64,000 nt of DNA from Streptomyces sp. NA04227 (GTDB lineage Bacteria; Actinomycetota; Actinomycetes; Streptomycetales; Streptomycetaceae). Under the pieces are notes generated by a model, which was not told the DNA's origin, did no database searches, and was given only the letters and a program-made list of their open reading frames with translations. The stretch is from assembly GCF_013364195.1 (NCBI RefSeq), contig NZ_CP054918.1, forward strand, positions 5,879,001 to 5,943,000, in the 5' to 3' direction. This document shows positions 7,739 to 17,146 of this stretch, one piece after another. The translations under genes and the position numbers were made by a program. Positions within the stretch are counted from its first letter, which is position 1. Each line of letters opens with the position of its first letter.

Positions 7739-8158
7739 GTGCCAGGCGTGTCCGGTCGGGTGCTTGTTGTTGATGACAACAAGGTGATCCGGCAGCTGAT
7801 CAAGGTCAACCTCGAGCTGGAGGGCTTCGAGGTCGTGACCGCCTCCGACGGTGCCGAATGTCTGGAGGTCGTGCACGAGGTGCGGCCCGATGTGGTCACC
7901 CTGGACGTGGTGATGCCGCGGCTGGACGGGATTCAGACCGCCACGTATCTGCACGCCGATCCGCGCACCCGGCACCTGCCGATCGCGATGGTGACCTCCT
8001 GTACGCGGTACGAGGTCGAGCGCGGGCTCGAGTTCGGGCTCGATGCCTTTGTGCCCAAGCCCTTCGAGCCCAGTGAGCTCGTCGAGATCGTGAAGGATCT
8101 GCTTACCCCGGGCGGGGGATACGGGGCCGACGCATCCGAGCGGGCGGGCAGCGCCTGA
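7739..8158 (+). CDS. Stand-alone receiver-domain response regulator
   Basis: 139 residues forming a single receiver domain: acidic pocket VVDDNK near residues 9-14, phospho-acceptor Asp in VVTLDVVMPRLDG (about residue 53), conserved Thr/Ser in AMVTSCT, and Lys in VPKPFEP. No output domain follows, only a short glycine-rich tail. It presumably acts by protein contact. The GTG at 7739 is chosen because homologues begin PGVSGRVLVVDD; the longer upstream frame has no conserved sequence. It lies between tRNA-Arg and nrtL. No kinase is adjacent, so its partner is unknown. Confidence 0.85.
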   Translation: MPGVSGRVLVVDDNKVIRQLIKVNLELEGFEVVTASDGAECLEVVHEVRPDVVTLDVVMPRLDGIQTATYLHADPRTRHLPIAMVTSCTRYEVERGLEFGLDAFVPKPFEPSELVEIVKDLLTPGGGYGADASERAGSA

Positions 8159-8265
8159 GCCGGTGAGCTGAGCCGGTGAGCTGGGGCGGGGCCGGGGTCG
8201 TGTGACCGGAAGCACTCCGTATCTCGTTTCCCTCCACCCCACCCCCCTCCCATACCCTTTCTCCT

Positions 8266-9459
8266 GTGACCCCCGTCGAACTCTCGCGTGCACTCGCCGT
8301 GGCTGTGCGGTGCGCTGTCGAGGACGGGGAGCTCAGTGTGGCCGTACCGGAGCGGATCGTCGTGGAACGGTCCCGGCCCGGCGGCACCGGCGACTACGCC
8401 AGCGGTCTCGCCCTGCGCCTCGCCAAGGAAGCCGGGCGCCCGCCGCTGACAGTGGCCCACATCCTGCGTGAGCGGTTCCTCGCCGGTCCGGCGGTCACGA
8501 GTGACGGGGGCCGTGCCTCGGTCGCCGCCGTCCACGTCACCGGGCCCGGGTTCCTCAACTTCAGCCTGCGCGAGGGCGGTCAGGAGTCGCTCGTACGGGA
8601 AGTGCTGCGGCAGGGAAGCGGATACGGGCATGTTTCGGCGGCCAGCGGCACGGGGCACGGACGTACCGCGACCGCCGTGACTCTCCAGGTGCCCCGCGAG
8701 GTCCGCGCCGCCGTGATCGGTGACTCCGTCCGGCGCATCCTCCGGTCACAGGGCGTCGACGCCCGCCTTGTCATGACCGACAGCGGCACCGATGGCCCGG
8801 CCCCCGACTGGATCGGTCCTCTAGACATCCACCTCGATATCCATGTCGACGGCACGGCAGCGCAGCCGCAGCCGGAGTCGGCTTCACCTGCGCCGCCGCC
8901 GGGAGATCAGTCGCCGCTCCACCCTCTCCCCCTCCCCATCCCGGTCCCCGCCCCCGCATCTCCCCTTCCCCTCGGCCGCGACGCCGCCCGCTGGGCGCTG
9001 CTCCACCCGCCCGCCCACGACCGGCCCCGGCTCGATGCGGACCTGTGGCTCGCCCAGCGCGAGTCCAACCCGTTGTTCCGGGTGCGCTACGCGTACGTCC
9101 GCAGCCAGGCCCTCGTACGCAATGCCCATGACCTCGGTTTCCGCGCCGAACCCGGTCCCCTGCGGGCCGGGACGCACCCGGCTCCGGGCGCCGAGGCCGA
9201 CCTGCTCGACGCGCTGTCCGCGTACCCCGTGCTGCTGGCCGCCCTGCGTACCGGCTACGCTCCCGATCGCCTCTGCCGGCACCTTGTCGTCACCGCCGAC
9301 GCCTTCTTCCGGTTCCACGACGCCATCCGCGTCCTGCCGCTCGGCCCCGAGAAACCCTCGGCCGCCCACCGTGCCCGGCTCGCACTCGCCGAAGCCGCCG
9401 GGACGGTGCTCGCCGGTGGCCTGTCCCTGCTCGGCATCGAAGCCCCCGCACACCTGTGA
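8266..9459 (+). CDS. nrtL: ArgS-related anticodon-binding protein NrtL
   Basis: 397 residues. The N-terminal part (about 1-110) resembles the arginyl-tRNA synthetase N-terminal additional domain, including [19 protein letters not shown] and [13 protein letters not shown]. The C-terminal part (about 240-397) resembles the DALR anticodon-binding domain, with [16 protein letters not shown] and [13 protein letters not shown]. Between them the class I catalytic core with HIGH and KMSKS is missing and replaced by a Pro-rich linker. It should bind tRNA but cannot charge it. It lies 106 bases after the response regulator and about 60 before lysA, probably co-transcribed. Function is not established to my knowledge. 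The start is GTG at 8266. Confidence 0.85.
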   Translation: MTPVELSRALAVAVRCAVEDGELSVAVPERIVVERSRPGGTGDYASGLALRLAKEAGRPPLTVAHILRERFLAGPAVTSDGGRASVAAVHVTGPGFLNFSLREGGQESLVREVLRQGSGYGHVSAASGTGHGRTATAVTLQVPREVRAAVIGDSVRRILRSQGVDARLVMTDSGTDGPAPDWIGPLDIHLDIHVDGTAAQPQPESASPAPPPGDQSPLHPLPLPIPVPAPASPLPLGRDAARWALLHPPAHDRPRLDADLWLAQRESNPLFRVRYAYVRSQALVRNAHDLGFRAEPGPLRAGTHPAPGAEADLLDALSAYPVLLAALRTGYAPDRLCRHLVVTADAFFRFHDAIRVLPLGPEKPSAAHRARLALAEAAGTVLAGGLSLLGIEAPAHL

Positions 9460-9517
9460 AGGCCGTGGACGAGATGAACCACCGCGGTCGCACCACTCTC
9501 AGAGAGCGCACGACGAC

Positions 9518-10909
9518 ATGAGCCGTTCCGCCCACCCTGCCGGACCCCGCCACGCCGATGTTCTGCCCGAGGGGCACTACACCGCGCCGCCGACCGACCT
9601 CAACGCCCTGGACGCGAAGGTCTGGTCGCGCACCGTCGACCGCAACACGGACGGGGTGCTGACCGTCGGCGGGATCGATGTGGCCACGCTGGCCGAGGAG
9701 TTCGGTACCCCCGGGTACTTCCTGGACGAGGCCGACTTCCGGGCGCGGTGCCGTGACTGGCGGGAGGCGTTCGGGCCGGACGCGGACGTGTTCTACGCCG
9801 GGAAGGCGTTCCTGTCGCGCGCCGTTGTGCGCTGGCTGCACGAGGAGGGGCTGAACCTGGACGTCTGCTCCGGCGGTGAGCTCGCGACCGCGCTCGCGGC
9901 CGGGATGCCCGCCGAGCGGATCGCCTTCCACGGCAACAACAAGACGGTCGCGGAGATCGAGCGGGCGATCGAGGTCGGGGTGGGGCGGATCGTGCTCGAC
10001 TCCTTCCAGGAGATCGTGCGGGTGGCGCACGTCGCCGACCGGCTCGGCAAGCGGCAGCGGGTGCAGATCCGGGTGACCGTGGGCGTCGAGGCGCACACGC
10101 ACGAGTTCATCGCCACCGCGCACGAGGACCAGAAGTTCGGTATCGCGCTCGCCGACGGCGAGGCCGCGGAGGCGGTACGGCGGACGCTGAAGCTGGACAG
10201 CCTCGAACTGATCGGTATCCACAGCCACATCGGCTCGCAGATCTTCGACATGGCCGGCTTCGAGGTCTCCGCCCGGCGCGTGGTGGGGCTGCTCGCCGCG
10301 GTGCGCGACGAGCACGGGGTCGAGCTGCCGGAGATCGACCTCGGCGGCGGCCTCGGTATCGCGTACACCTCGGAGGACGACCCGCGCGAGCCGCAGGAGA
10401 TCGCCAAGGCGCTGACCGAGATCGTCGGACGGGAGTGCGCGGCCGCCGGGCTGCGCGCCCCGCGCATCTCGGTGGAGCCGGGGCGCGCGATCGTGGGACC
10501 CACGGCGTTCACGCTGTACGAGGTGGGGACCATCAAGCCGCTGGAGGGCCTGCGGACCTATGTGTCCGTGGACGGCGGGATGTCGGACAACATCAGGACC
10601 GCGCTGTACGACGCGGAGTACAGCGTCTCGCTGGTCTCGCGCGTCTCGGACGCGGAGCCGATGCTGGTGCGGGTGGTCGGCAAGCACTGCGAGAGCGGCG
10701 ACATCGTCGTACGCGATGCCTTCCTTCCGGCGGACCTGGCGCCGGGGGACCTGGTGGCGGTGCCCGCGACCGGTGCGTACTGCCGGTCCATGGCCAGCAA
10801 CTACAACCACGCGCTGCGGCCGCCGGTGGTGGCCGTCTCGGAAGGTGAGGCGCGCGTGATCGTCCGCAGGGAGACGGAGGAAGATCTTCTGCGGCTCGAT
10901 GTCGGATAG
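9518..10909 (+). CDS. lysA: Diaminopimelate decarboxylase
   Basis: 463 residues, the usual size. It is a PLP enzyme of the fold III alanine-racemase type and decarboxylates meso-diaminopimelate to L-lysine, the last lysine step. Visible blocks: PLP lysine K96 in [27 protein letters not shown], the phosphate-binding [23 protein letters not shown], and HCESGD with the conserved Cys that completes the neighbouring subunit's active site. The ATG at 9518 is chosen over the much longer upstream frame because homologues begin near here and nrtL ends at 9459. It is the first of the aspartate-family genes in this cluster. Confidence 0.96.
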   Translation: MSRSAHPAGPRHADVLPEGHYTAPPTDLNALDAKVWSRTVDRNTDGVLTVGGIDVATLAEEFGTPGYFLDEADFRARCRDWREAFGPDADVFYAGKAFLSRAVVRWLHEEGLNLDVCSGGELATALAAGMPAERIAFHGNNKTVAEIERAIEVGVGRIVLDSFQEIVRVAHVADRLGKRQRVQIRVTVGVEAHTHEFIATAHEDQKFGIALADGEAAEAVRRTLKLDSLELIGIHSHIGSQIFDMAGFEVSARRVVGLLAAVRDEHGVELPEIDLGGGLGIAYTSEDDPREPQEIAKALTEIVGRECAAAGLRAPRISVEPGRAIVGPTAFTLYEVGTIKPLEGLRTYVSVDGGMSDNIRTALYDAEYSVSLVSRVSDAEPMLVRVVGKHCESGDIVVRDAFLPADLAPGDLVAVPATGAYCRSMASNYNHALRPPVVAVSEGEARVIVRRETEEDLLRLDVG

Positions 10910-11071
10910 GTGAAATAGAAGTCTCACGATCCGGACGTGGTGCAGAAAGTCCCGTCCGGTGGGTGAGACTGGGTGGATTGAGGGGCGTGTACGGGCCCGT
11001 CGGCCGGGTCTCCGGCAGGGCCCGGCGCTCCCTGACAGCTGGCGTTCGGTACGAGGAAAGGCACAGGTCGG

Positions 11072-12373
11072 ATGATGCGTACGCGTCCGTTGAAGGTGGC
11101 GCTGCTGGGCTGCGGAGTCGTGGGCTCTGAGGTGGCGCGCATCATGACGACGCACGCCGACGACCTGGCCGCCCGTATCGGCGCCCCGGTCGAGCTGGCC
11201 GGAGTCGCGGTGCGCAGGCCCGACCGGGTGCGCGAGGGCATCGACCCCGCGCTGATCACCACGGATGCGACCGCCCTGGTCAAACGCGGCGACATCGACG
11301 TGGTGGTCGAGGTCATCGGCGGTATCGAGCCCGCGCGTTCGCTGATCACCGCGGCCTTCGAGCACGGCGCCTCGGTCGTCTCGGCCAACAAGGCGCTGCT
11401 CGCCCAGGACGGCGCGGCGCTGCACGCCGAGGCCGAGAAGAACGGCCGGGACCTGTACTACGAGGCGGCCGTCGCCGGGGCGATCCCGCTGATCCGGCCG
11501 CTGCGCGAGTCGCTGGCCGGCGACAAGGTCAACCGGGTCCTCGGCATCGTCAACGGCACCACCAACTTCATCCTCGACAAGATGGACACCACCGGCGCCG
11601 GGTACCAGGAGGCCCTGGACGAGGCCACCGCGCTCGGTTACGCGGAGGCGGACCCGACCGCCGACGTCGAGGGCTTCGACGCCGCGGCCAAGGCGGCGAT
11701 CCTGGCCGGTATCGCCTTCCACACCCGGGTGCGCCTCGACGACGTCTACCGCGAGGGCATGACCGAGGTGACCGCGGCCGACTTCGCCTCGGCCCGGAAG
11801 ATGGGCTGCACCATCAAACTGCTCGCGATCTGTGAACGCGCCGCCGACAACGGCTCGGTCACCGCCCGCGTGCACCCGGCGATGCTGCCGCTCAGCCACC
11901 CGCTGGCCTCCGTACGCGAGGCCTACAACGCCGTCTTCGTGGAGTCGGAGGCAGCCGGGCGGCTGATGTTCTACGGGCCCGGCGCGGGCGGTGCGCCCAC
12001 CGCCTCGGCCGTGCTCGGAGACCTGGTGGCGGTCTGCCGCAACAAGCTCGGCGAGGCAACGGGGCCCGGCGAGTCCGCGTACACGAACCTGCCCGTCTCC
12101 CAGATGGGCGAGGTCGTCACGCGGTACCACATCAGTCTTGACGTGGCCGACAAGCCGGGCGTACTCGCCCAGGTGGCGACGGTCTTCGCCGAGCACGGGG
12201 TGTCCATCGACACCGTCCGGCAGCAGAGCCGTCAGGACGGCGACGGCGAGGCCTCCCTCGTCGTCGTCACTCATCGTGCGCCCGACTCCGCGCTCAGCGG
12301 GACGGTCGAGGCGCTCAGGGGCCTGGACACGGTGCGTGGCGTCGCCAGCACCATGCGGGTTGAAGGAGAGTAA
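11072..12373 (+). CDS. hom: Homoserine dehydrogenase
   Basis: 433 residues. It reduces aspartate semialdehyde to homoserine. Domains: Rossmann NAD(P)-binding start VALLGCGVVGSEV (about 9-21), the catalytic middle with VSANKALLA, GIVNGTTNFIL and YAEADPTADVEGFDAAAKAAILA, and a C-terminal ACT domain from about 350 (HISLDVADKPGVLAQVATVFAEHGVSIDTV). ACT domains normally give feedback inhibition by threonine. The start ATG 11072 has GAGGAAAGG about ten bases upstream. It follows lysA by 162 bases and precedes thrC by six, so hom-thrC are one transcription unit. Confidence 0.96.
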   Translation: MMRTRPLKVALLGCGVVGSEVARIMTTHADDLAARIGAPVELAGVAVRRPDRVREGIDPALITTDATALVKRGDIDVVVEVIGGIEPARSLITAAFEHGASVVSANKALLAQDGAALHAEAEKNGRDLYYEAAVAGAIPLIRPLRESLAGDKVNRVLGIVNGTTNFILDKMDTTGAGYQEALDEATALGYAEADPTADVEGFDAAAKAAILAGIAFHTRVRLDDVYREGMTEVTAADFASARKMGCTIKLLAICERAADNGSVTARVHPAMLPLSHPLASVREAYNAVFVESEAAGRLMFYGPGAGGAPTASAVLGDLVAVCRNKLGEATGPGESAYTNLPVSQMGEVVTRYHISLDVADKPGVLAQVATVFAEHGVSIDTVRQQSRQDGDGEASLVVVTHRAPDSALSGTVEALRGLDTVRGVASTMRVEGE

Positions 12374-12379
12374 CCAGCA

Positions 12380-13438
12380 ATGACCCACCAGTGGCGCGGA
12401 ATCATCGAGGAATACCGGGACCGGCTGCCCGTCTCGGACAGCACACAGGTCATCACCCTCCGTGAGGGCGGCACACCTCTCGTGCCCGCGCAGGTGCTCT
12501 CCGAGCGCACGGGCTGCGAGGTCCACCTCAAGGTCGAGGGCGCCAACCCGACCGGGTCCTTCAAGGACCGCGGCATGACGATGGCCATCACCCGCGCCAA
12601 GGAGGAGGGCGCCAAGGCGGTCATCTGCGCCTCCACCGGCAACACTTCGGCCTCGGCCGCCGCCTACGCGGTACGGGCCGGCATGGTCAGCGCGGTCCTG
12701 GTGCCGCAGGGCAAGATCGCGCTCGGCAAGATGGGCCAGGCGCTGGTGCACGGCGCCAAGATCCTCCAGGTCGACGGAAACTTCGACGACTGCCTGACGC
12801 TCGCGCGCTCGCTCTCCGACAACTACCCGGTGGCGCTGGTCAATTCGGTGAACCCGGTGCGTATCGAGGGCCAGAAGACGGCCGCGTTCGAGATCGTGGA
12901 CGCGCTCGGCGACGCCCCCGACATTCACGTACTGCCGGTCGGGAACGCGGGCAACATCACCGCGTACTGGAAGGGCTACCGCGAGTACAAGGACAGCGGT
13001 CCGGCCACCCGTACGCCGCGTATGTGGGGCTTCCAGGCCTCGGGTTCGGCGCCGATCGTGCGCGGTGAGGTGGTCAAGGACCCGTCGACCATCGCCACCG
13101 CGATCCGGATCGGCAACCCGGCGTCCTGGCAGTTCGCGCTGGCCGCGCAGGAGCAGTCCGGTGGCTTCATCGACGAGGTGACGGACCGTGAGATCCTGCG
13201 CGCCTACCGGCTGTTGGCCTCCCAGGAGGGCGTCTTCGTCGAGCCCGCCTCGGCCGCCTCGGTCGCCGGTCTGCTGAAGTCCGCCGAACTCGGCAAGGTC
13301 GACCCGGGCCAGCGCATCGTCTGCACCGTGACCGGTAACGGCCTCAAGGACCCCGACTGGGCCGTCGCCGGTGCCCCGCAGCCGGTGACCGTGCCGGTGG
13401 ACGCGGCCGCCGCCGCGGTACGGCTCGGCCTGGACTGA
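12380..13438 (+). CDS. thrC: Threonine synthase
   Basis: 352 residues, the short PLP fold II type. It converts O-phosphohomoserine to threonine. The Schiff-base lysine is K62 in [12 protein letters not shown], and the phosphate-binding loop is [22 protein letters not shown] is the substrate loop. The start is ATG 12380, six bases after hom, with GGAGAG upstream. thrB follows after a 300-base gap that may contain its own promoter. Confidence 0.96.
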   Translation: MTHQWRGIIEEYRDRLPVSDSTQVITLREGGTPLVPAQVLSERTGCEVHLKVEGANPTGSFKDRGMTMAITRAKEEGAKAVICASTGNTSASAAAYAVRAGMVSAVLVPQGKIALGKMGQALVHGAKILQVDGNFDDCLTLARSLSDNYPVALVNSVNPVRIEGQKTAAFEIVDALGDAPDIHVLPVGNAGNITAYWKGYREYKDSGPATRTPRMWGFQASGSAPIVRGEVVKDPSTIATAIRIGNPASWQFALAAQEQSGGFIDEVTDREILRAYRLLASQEGVFVEPASAASVAGLLKSAELGKVDPGQRIVCTVTGNGLKDPDWAVAGAPQPVTVPVDAAAAAVRLGLD

Positions 13439-13739
13439 GCCCGTTTCGGCCAAGTTCCGCGCGAACGAGGCCGAGCCGAACATCACGCCTCCCCACGGGG
13501 GGTGCACGACGGTCCTCCGACACGCATCGTGCGCCTCCCGTGCGCCCTGTGTCGCCCGCCAGGCGTCCTTCGATAGGCTGTACCGAACCCGCCCCGCCGC
13601 ATATGCCGCGGTGCCGCCTGGGTTGCGGCCTTCGGGTTTTCCGCATACGGACCAAAACAAGCCCAGCCCTCTTGCGGCAAGCCTGGAAACTTGCCCCCCA
13701 CCTCGCACACGCCCGCGTTTCAAGGAGAGTCATCCAGCG
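13439..13739 (+). promoter_or_regulatory. thrC-thrB intergenic region, possible thrB promoter
   Basis: Three hundred bases, longer than needed within an operon. A -10-like TAGGCT at 13574-13579 within GATAGGCTGTACC is the best promoter candidate. I could not find a convincing -35. A good ribosome site (AAGGAGAGTC) precedes thrB. No coding signal is seen. Confidence 0.35.
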
Positions 13740-14657
13740 ATGGCCGGTCCCGCCTTCCGCGCCGCCGCCGTACGGGTGCGCGTCCCCGCCACCAGCGCCA
13801 ATCTCGGCCCCGGCTTCGATGCCCTGGGCCTCTCGCTGGGGCTGTACGACGATGTCGTCGTCCGCGTTTCGGACGCCGGTCTGGACATCGACATCGCAGG
13901 TGAGGGCAGTGAGACCCTGCCGCGTGACGAGAGCCATCTGCTGGTGCGCTCGCTGCGTACCGCCTTCGACCTGCTCGGCGGACAGCCGCGCGGGCTCGAG
14001 ATCGTCTGCGCCAACCGCATCCCGCACGGCCGGGGCCTCGGCTCCTCCTCGGCCGCCATCTGCGCGGGCATCGTCGCCGCGCGTGCGGTGACCATCGGTG
14101 CCGAGGCGCGGCTGGACGACGCGGCGCTGCTCGAACTCGCCACGGAGATCGAGGGACATCCCGACAACGTCGCGGCCTGCCTGCTCGGCGGCTTCACGCT
14201 GTCCTGGATGGACGGCGGATCCGCGCGGGCGATCAGGATGGAGCCGGACAGTTCCCTCGTCCCGGTGGTTTTCGTGCCCGGGAAACCGCTGCTCACGGAG
14301 ACCGCACGCGGCCTGCTGCCGCGCACGGTGCCGCACGTCGACGCCGCCGCCAACGCGGGCCGCGCGGCCCTGCTCGTAGAGGCCCTGACGCGGCGTCCGG
14401 AGCTGCTGCTGCCCGCCACCCAGGACCGGCTGCACCAGGACTACCGCGCCCCGGCCATGCCGGAGAGCGCCGCCCTGGTCGAGCGGCTACGCGGGGACGG
14501 TGTGCCCGCGGTCATCTCCGGAGCGGGACCGACGGTTCTCGCGCTCGTGGACGCGGCGACCGCCGACAAGGTCGCCGCCCTCGCGGGTGAGGGCTGGGCC
14601 GCGAACCGCCTGAGCATGGACGACTCGGGAGCGAGCGTGCTGCCGCTTGCGCCCTGA
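13740..14657 (+). CDS. thrB: Homoserine kinase
   Basis: 305 residues, GHMP kinase family. It phosphorylates homoserine for ThrC. The N-terminal substrate motif is VPATSANLGPGFDALGLSL (16-34). The ATP-binding glycine loop PHGRGLGSSSAA spans 95-106, and a C-terminal GHMP motif is AVISGAGPTVLAL. ATG 13740 is preceded by AAGGAGAG at a good distance. The longer upstream frame lacks conserved sequence. Gene order hom-thrC-thrB is typical of actinobacteria. Confidence 0.96.
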   Translation: MAGPAFRAAAVRVRVPATSANLGPGFDALGLSLGLYDDVVVRVSDAGLDIDIAGEGSETLPRDESHLLVRSLRTAFDLLGGQPRGLEIVCANRIPHGRGLGSSSAAICAGIVAARAVTIGAEARLDDAALLELATEIEGHPDNVAACLLGGFTLSWMDGGSARAIRMEPDSSLVPVVFVPGKPLLTETARGLLPRTVPHVDAAANAGRAALLVEALTRRPELLLPATQDRLHQDYRAPAMPESAALVERLRGDGVPAVISGAGPTVLALVDAATADKVAALAGEGWAANRLSMDDSGASVLPLAP

Positions 14658-14683
14658 TACACGATTGCCGGAAATCGAGAGGG

Positions 14684-14711
14684 GGGAATATTTGTTGGAT
14701 CCGGTAGTGTT
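14684..14711 (+). promoter_or_regulatory. Possible SigR-type promoter for rho
   Basis: GGGAAT at 14684-14689 is followed after 19 bases by GTT at 14709-14711. This fits the SigR (disulfide-stress sigma factor) consensus GGGAAT-N18/19-GTT. It lies about 340 bases before rho in the otherwise gene-free 14658-15047 stretch, giving a long leader. Short motifs can occur by chance in high-GC DNA, so this is a candidate only. Confidence 0.4.
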
Positions 14712-15047
14712 AACCTCAAGTCTGCACCTGAACCCACCATGGCCCTACCATGGAGATGGTGCTTCCAGTCCCCGTTTGGGACACCCATTCTTCCGGGAGC
14801 CTCCCAACCTGCTCGGTGCCGTGCACTGAGAGGTGTCGAGCACGCTCCGGAACGGCGTGACCGGGCCGCGTGACAGCAAGTCTTCCGTGGCACGGCTCGG
14901 GGAATCGCCACTCACCAGTTGTTTCTCTTCCGCCTCATCGGCGGGACCACCGCCCCGGCACGGTCCGACGAGCAAGGACCACCCGCCGGACAGCACAACC
15001 GGTCGCCGAGCCAGAAGGCCGACGTCCGCTCCAGGGAAGGACCCTTC

Positions 15048-17063
15048 GTGAGCGACACCACCGATCTGATGGGCGTGACTGACGGCAGCGTCGATTCCGC
15101 CGCCACTCCCGCCACGGACGCCTCCGCCGCGCCTGCCTCCGGCGCTGCGACCGGAACGCGGCGCCGCCGCGGCACCGGCCTCGAGGGCATGGTGCTGGCC
15201 GAACTGCAGCAGGTCGCCTCCAGCCTCGGAATCCGGGGCACCGCGCGGATGCGCAAGAGCCAGTTGATCGAGGTCATCAAGGAGGCACAGGCCGGTTCCG
15301 GTACGGCGGGCGCCGCCAAGGGCGCCGAGTCGGATGCCGAGACCAAGCCCAAGCGCCGCACCACCTCGCGGGCGCGTACCGGTGAGGGGACCGATTCCGC
15401 CAAGGCCGAGGCGAGCGCGCCCGCCGCCGAGCCGGAGGCCGAGAAGGCGTCCGGCAAGAGCGGCCAGATCGAGATTCCCGGTCAGGGCGCGAGCGACGAG
15501 CAGCCGGGCGGCCGTCGCCGTCGCGGCGAGAGCGCCGACAAGGCGGCGGACAAGGCCGAGAAGGCCGCCGACACCGCCGAGGGCAAGACCGAGGCGCCCG
15601 TCAAGGCCGAGGCCAAGCAGGACGCCGGGGCCCCGCAGGGCGACGGTGAGCAGGGCGAGGGCCGTCAGGGCCGTCGCGAGCGCCGTGAGCGCGGTGGCCG
15701 TGACCGCGACCGTGACCGCCGTGGCGGCAAGGGCGAGGACCAGCAGGGCGGTGGCAACAAGGACCGCCAGCAGGACCGTCAGCAGGGCGGACAGGGCGGC
15801 CGCAAGGACGACGACTTCGACGACGACGGCAGCGGTCGGCGCGGACGCCGTGGCCGCTACCGAGACCGTCGGGGCCGCCGCGGCCGTGACGAGGTCAGCG
15901 AGCCGCAGGTCTCCGAGGACGATGTGCTGATCCCCGTCGCGGGCATCCTCGACATCCTCGACAACTACGCGTTCATCCGGACCTCCGGCTACCTGCCCGG
16001 TCCCAACGACGTGTACGTCTCGCTCGCCCAGGTCCGCAAGAACGGCCTGCGCAAGGGCGACCACATCACCGGTGCGGTCCGCCAGCCCAAGGAGGGCGAG
16101 CGCCGCGAGAAGTTCAACGCCCTGGTGCGACTGGACTCGGTGAACGGCATGGCGCCCGAACACGGCCGCGGGCGGCCGGAGTTCAACAAGTTGACGCCGC
16201 TGTACCCGCAGGACCGGCTCCGTCTGGAGACCGACCCGGGCGTCCTGACGACCCGCATCATCGACCTGGTCTCGCCCATCGGCAAGGGCCAGCGTGGTCT
16301 GATCGTGGCCCCGCCGAAGACCGGCAAGACCATGATCATGCAGGCGATCGCCAACGCCGTCACGCACAACAACCCCGAGTGCCACCTGATGGTCGTCCTG
16401 GTCGACGAGCGTCCGGAAGAGGTCACCGACATGCAGCGGTCGGTGAAGGGCGAGGTCATCTCCTCGACCTTCGACCGTCCCGCCGAGGACCACACCACGG
16501 TCGCCGAGCTCGCCATCGAGCGGGCCAAGCGCCTCGTGGAGCTCGGTCACGACGTCGTCGTGCTGCTCGACTCCATCACCCGCCTCGGCCGCGCGTACAA
16601 CCTCGCGGCCCCCGCCTCCGGACGCATCCTGTCCGGTGGTGTGGACTCGACCGCGCTCTACCCGCCGAAGCGCTTCTTCGGTGCGGCGCGCAACATCGAG
16701 GACGGCGGCTCGCTGACCATCGTCGCCACCGCGCTGGTCGACACCGGCTCGCGCATGGACGAGGTGATCTTCGAGGAGTTCAAGGGCACCGGCAACATGG
16801 AGCTCAAGCTCGACCGCAAGCTCGCCGACAAGCGCATCTTCCCGGCGGTGGACGTGGACGCGTCCAGCACCCGCAAGGAGGAAATCCTGCTCGGCGCCGA
16901 TGAGTTGGGCGTCGTCTGGAAGCTGCGCCGGGTGCTGCACGCGCTCGACCAGCAGCAGGCGATCGAGCTGCTCCTGGACAAGATGAAGCAGACGAAGTCG
17001 AACGGCGAGTTCCTGCTGCAGATCCAGAAGACGACGCCCACTCCGGGCAACGGCAACGACTAG
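15048..17063 (+). CDS. rho: Transcription termination factor Rho with long Arg/Asp/Gly-rich insertion
   Basis: 671 residues, against about 420 in E. coli. The N-terminal Rho_N-like helical part includes LEGMVLAELQQVASSLGIRGTARMRKSQLIEVI. Next comes an insertion of about 135 residues (roughly 150-285), very rich in R, D, G and Q (RRERRERGGRDRDRDRRGGKG...), then the primary RNA-binding domain (VAGILDILDNYAFIRTSGYLPG). Walker A GLIVAPPKTGKTM lies near 420, followed by VVLVDERPEEV and VLLDSITRLGRAYN. Rho unwinds RNA to stop transcription; the insertion is usual in actinobacteria and probably adds RNA affinity. GTG 15048 with AGGGAAGG upstream fits the conserved start SDTTDLMGVTDGS. The leader from 14658 may be autoregulated. 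Confidence 0.95.
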   Translation: MSDTTDLMGVTDGSVDSAATPATDASAAPASGAATGTRRRRGTGLEGMVLAELQQVASSLGIRGTARMRKSQLIEVIKEAQAGSGTAGAAKGAESDAETKPKRRTTSRARTGEGTDSAKAEASAPAAEPEAEKASGKSGQIEIPGQGASDEQPGGRRRRGESADKAADKAEKAADTAEGKTEAPVKAEAKQDAGAPQGDGEQGEGRQGRRERRERGGRDRDRDRRGGKGEDQQGGGNKDRQQDRQQGGQGGRKDDDFDDDGSGRRGRRGRYRDRRGRRGRDEVSEPQVSEDDVLIPVAGILDILDNYAFIRTSGYLPGPNDVYVSLAQVRKNGLRKGDHITGAVRQPKEGERREKFNALVRLDSVNGMAPEHGRGRPEFNKLTPLYPQDRLRLETDPGVLTTRIIDLVSPIGKGQRGLIVAPPKTGKTMIMQAIANAVTHNNPECHLMVVLVDERPEEVTDMQRSVKGEVISSTFDRPAEDHTTVAELAIERAKRLVELGHDVVVLLDSITRLGRAYNLAAPASGRILSGGVDSTALYPPKRFFGAARNIEDGGSLTIVATALVDTGSRMDEVIFEEFKGTGNMELKLDRKLADKRIFPAVDVDASSTRKEEILLGADELGVVWKLRRVLHALDQQQAIELLLDKMKQTKSNGEFLLQIQKTTPTPGNGND

Positions 17064-17091
17064 TCTCCGGACTGCCGCCGACGCGTCTTTC

Positions 17092-17139
17092 GCAGGGGCC
17101 GTCTCCACCACGTGATGAGCGTGTGGGGGCGGCCCCTGC
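17092..17139 (+). terminator. Terminator between rho and convergent AraC gene
   Basis: The arm GCAGGGGCC (17092-17100) pairs with GGCCCCTGC (17131-17139), with extended G-C pairing inside. It sits between the rho stop (17063) and the end of the minus-strand AraC gene (17147), so it can serve both. Confidence 0.75.
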
Positions 17140-17146
17140 GGCGTTT

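Noticed and set aside
8843..10909. Long plus-strand frame extending lysA upstream to 8843
   Set aside because: The extra 225 codons overlap nrtL out of frame and have Ser/Arg/Pro-rich composition; lysA homology begins at 9518.
9290..13723. 1477-codon open frame on the minus strand opposite lysA, hom and thrC
   Set aside because: It is antisense to three well-conserved enzymes. Its composition (many Arg, Gly, His, Val, Asp with no domain) is the usual mirror of high-GC codon bias, and it has no recognisable motif.
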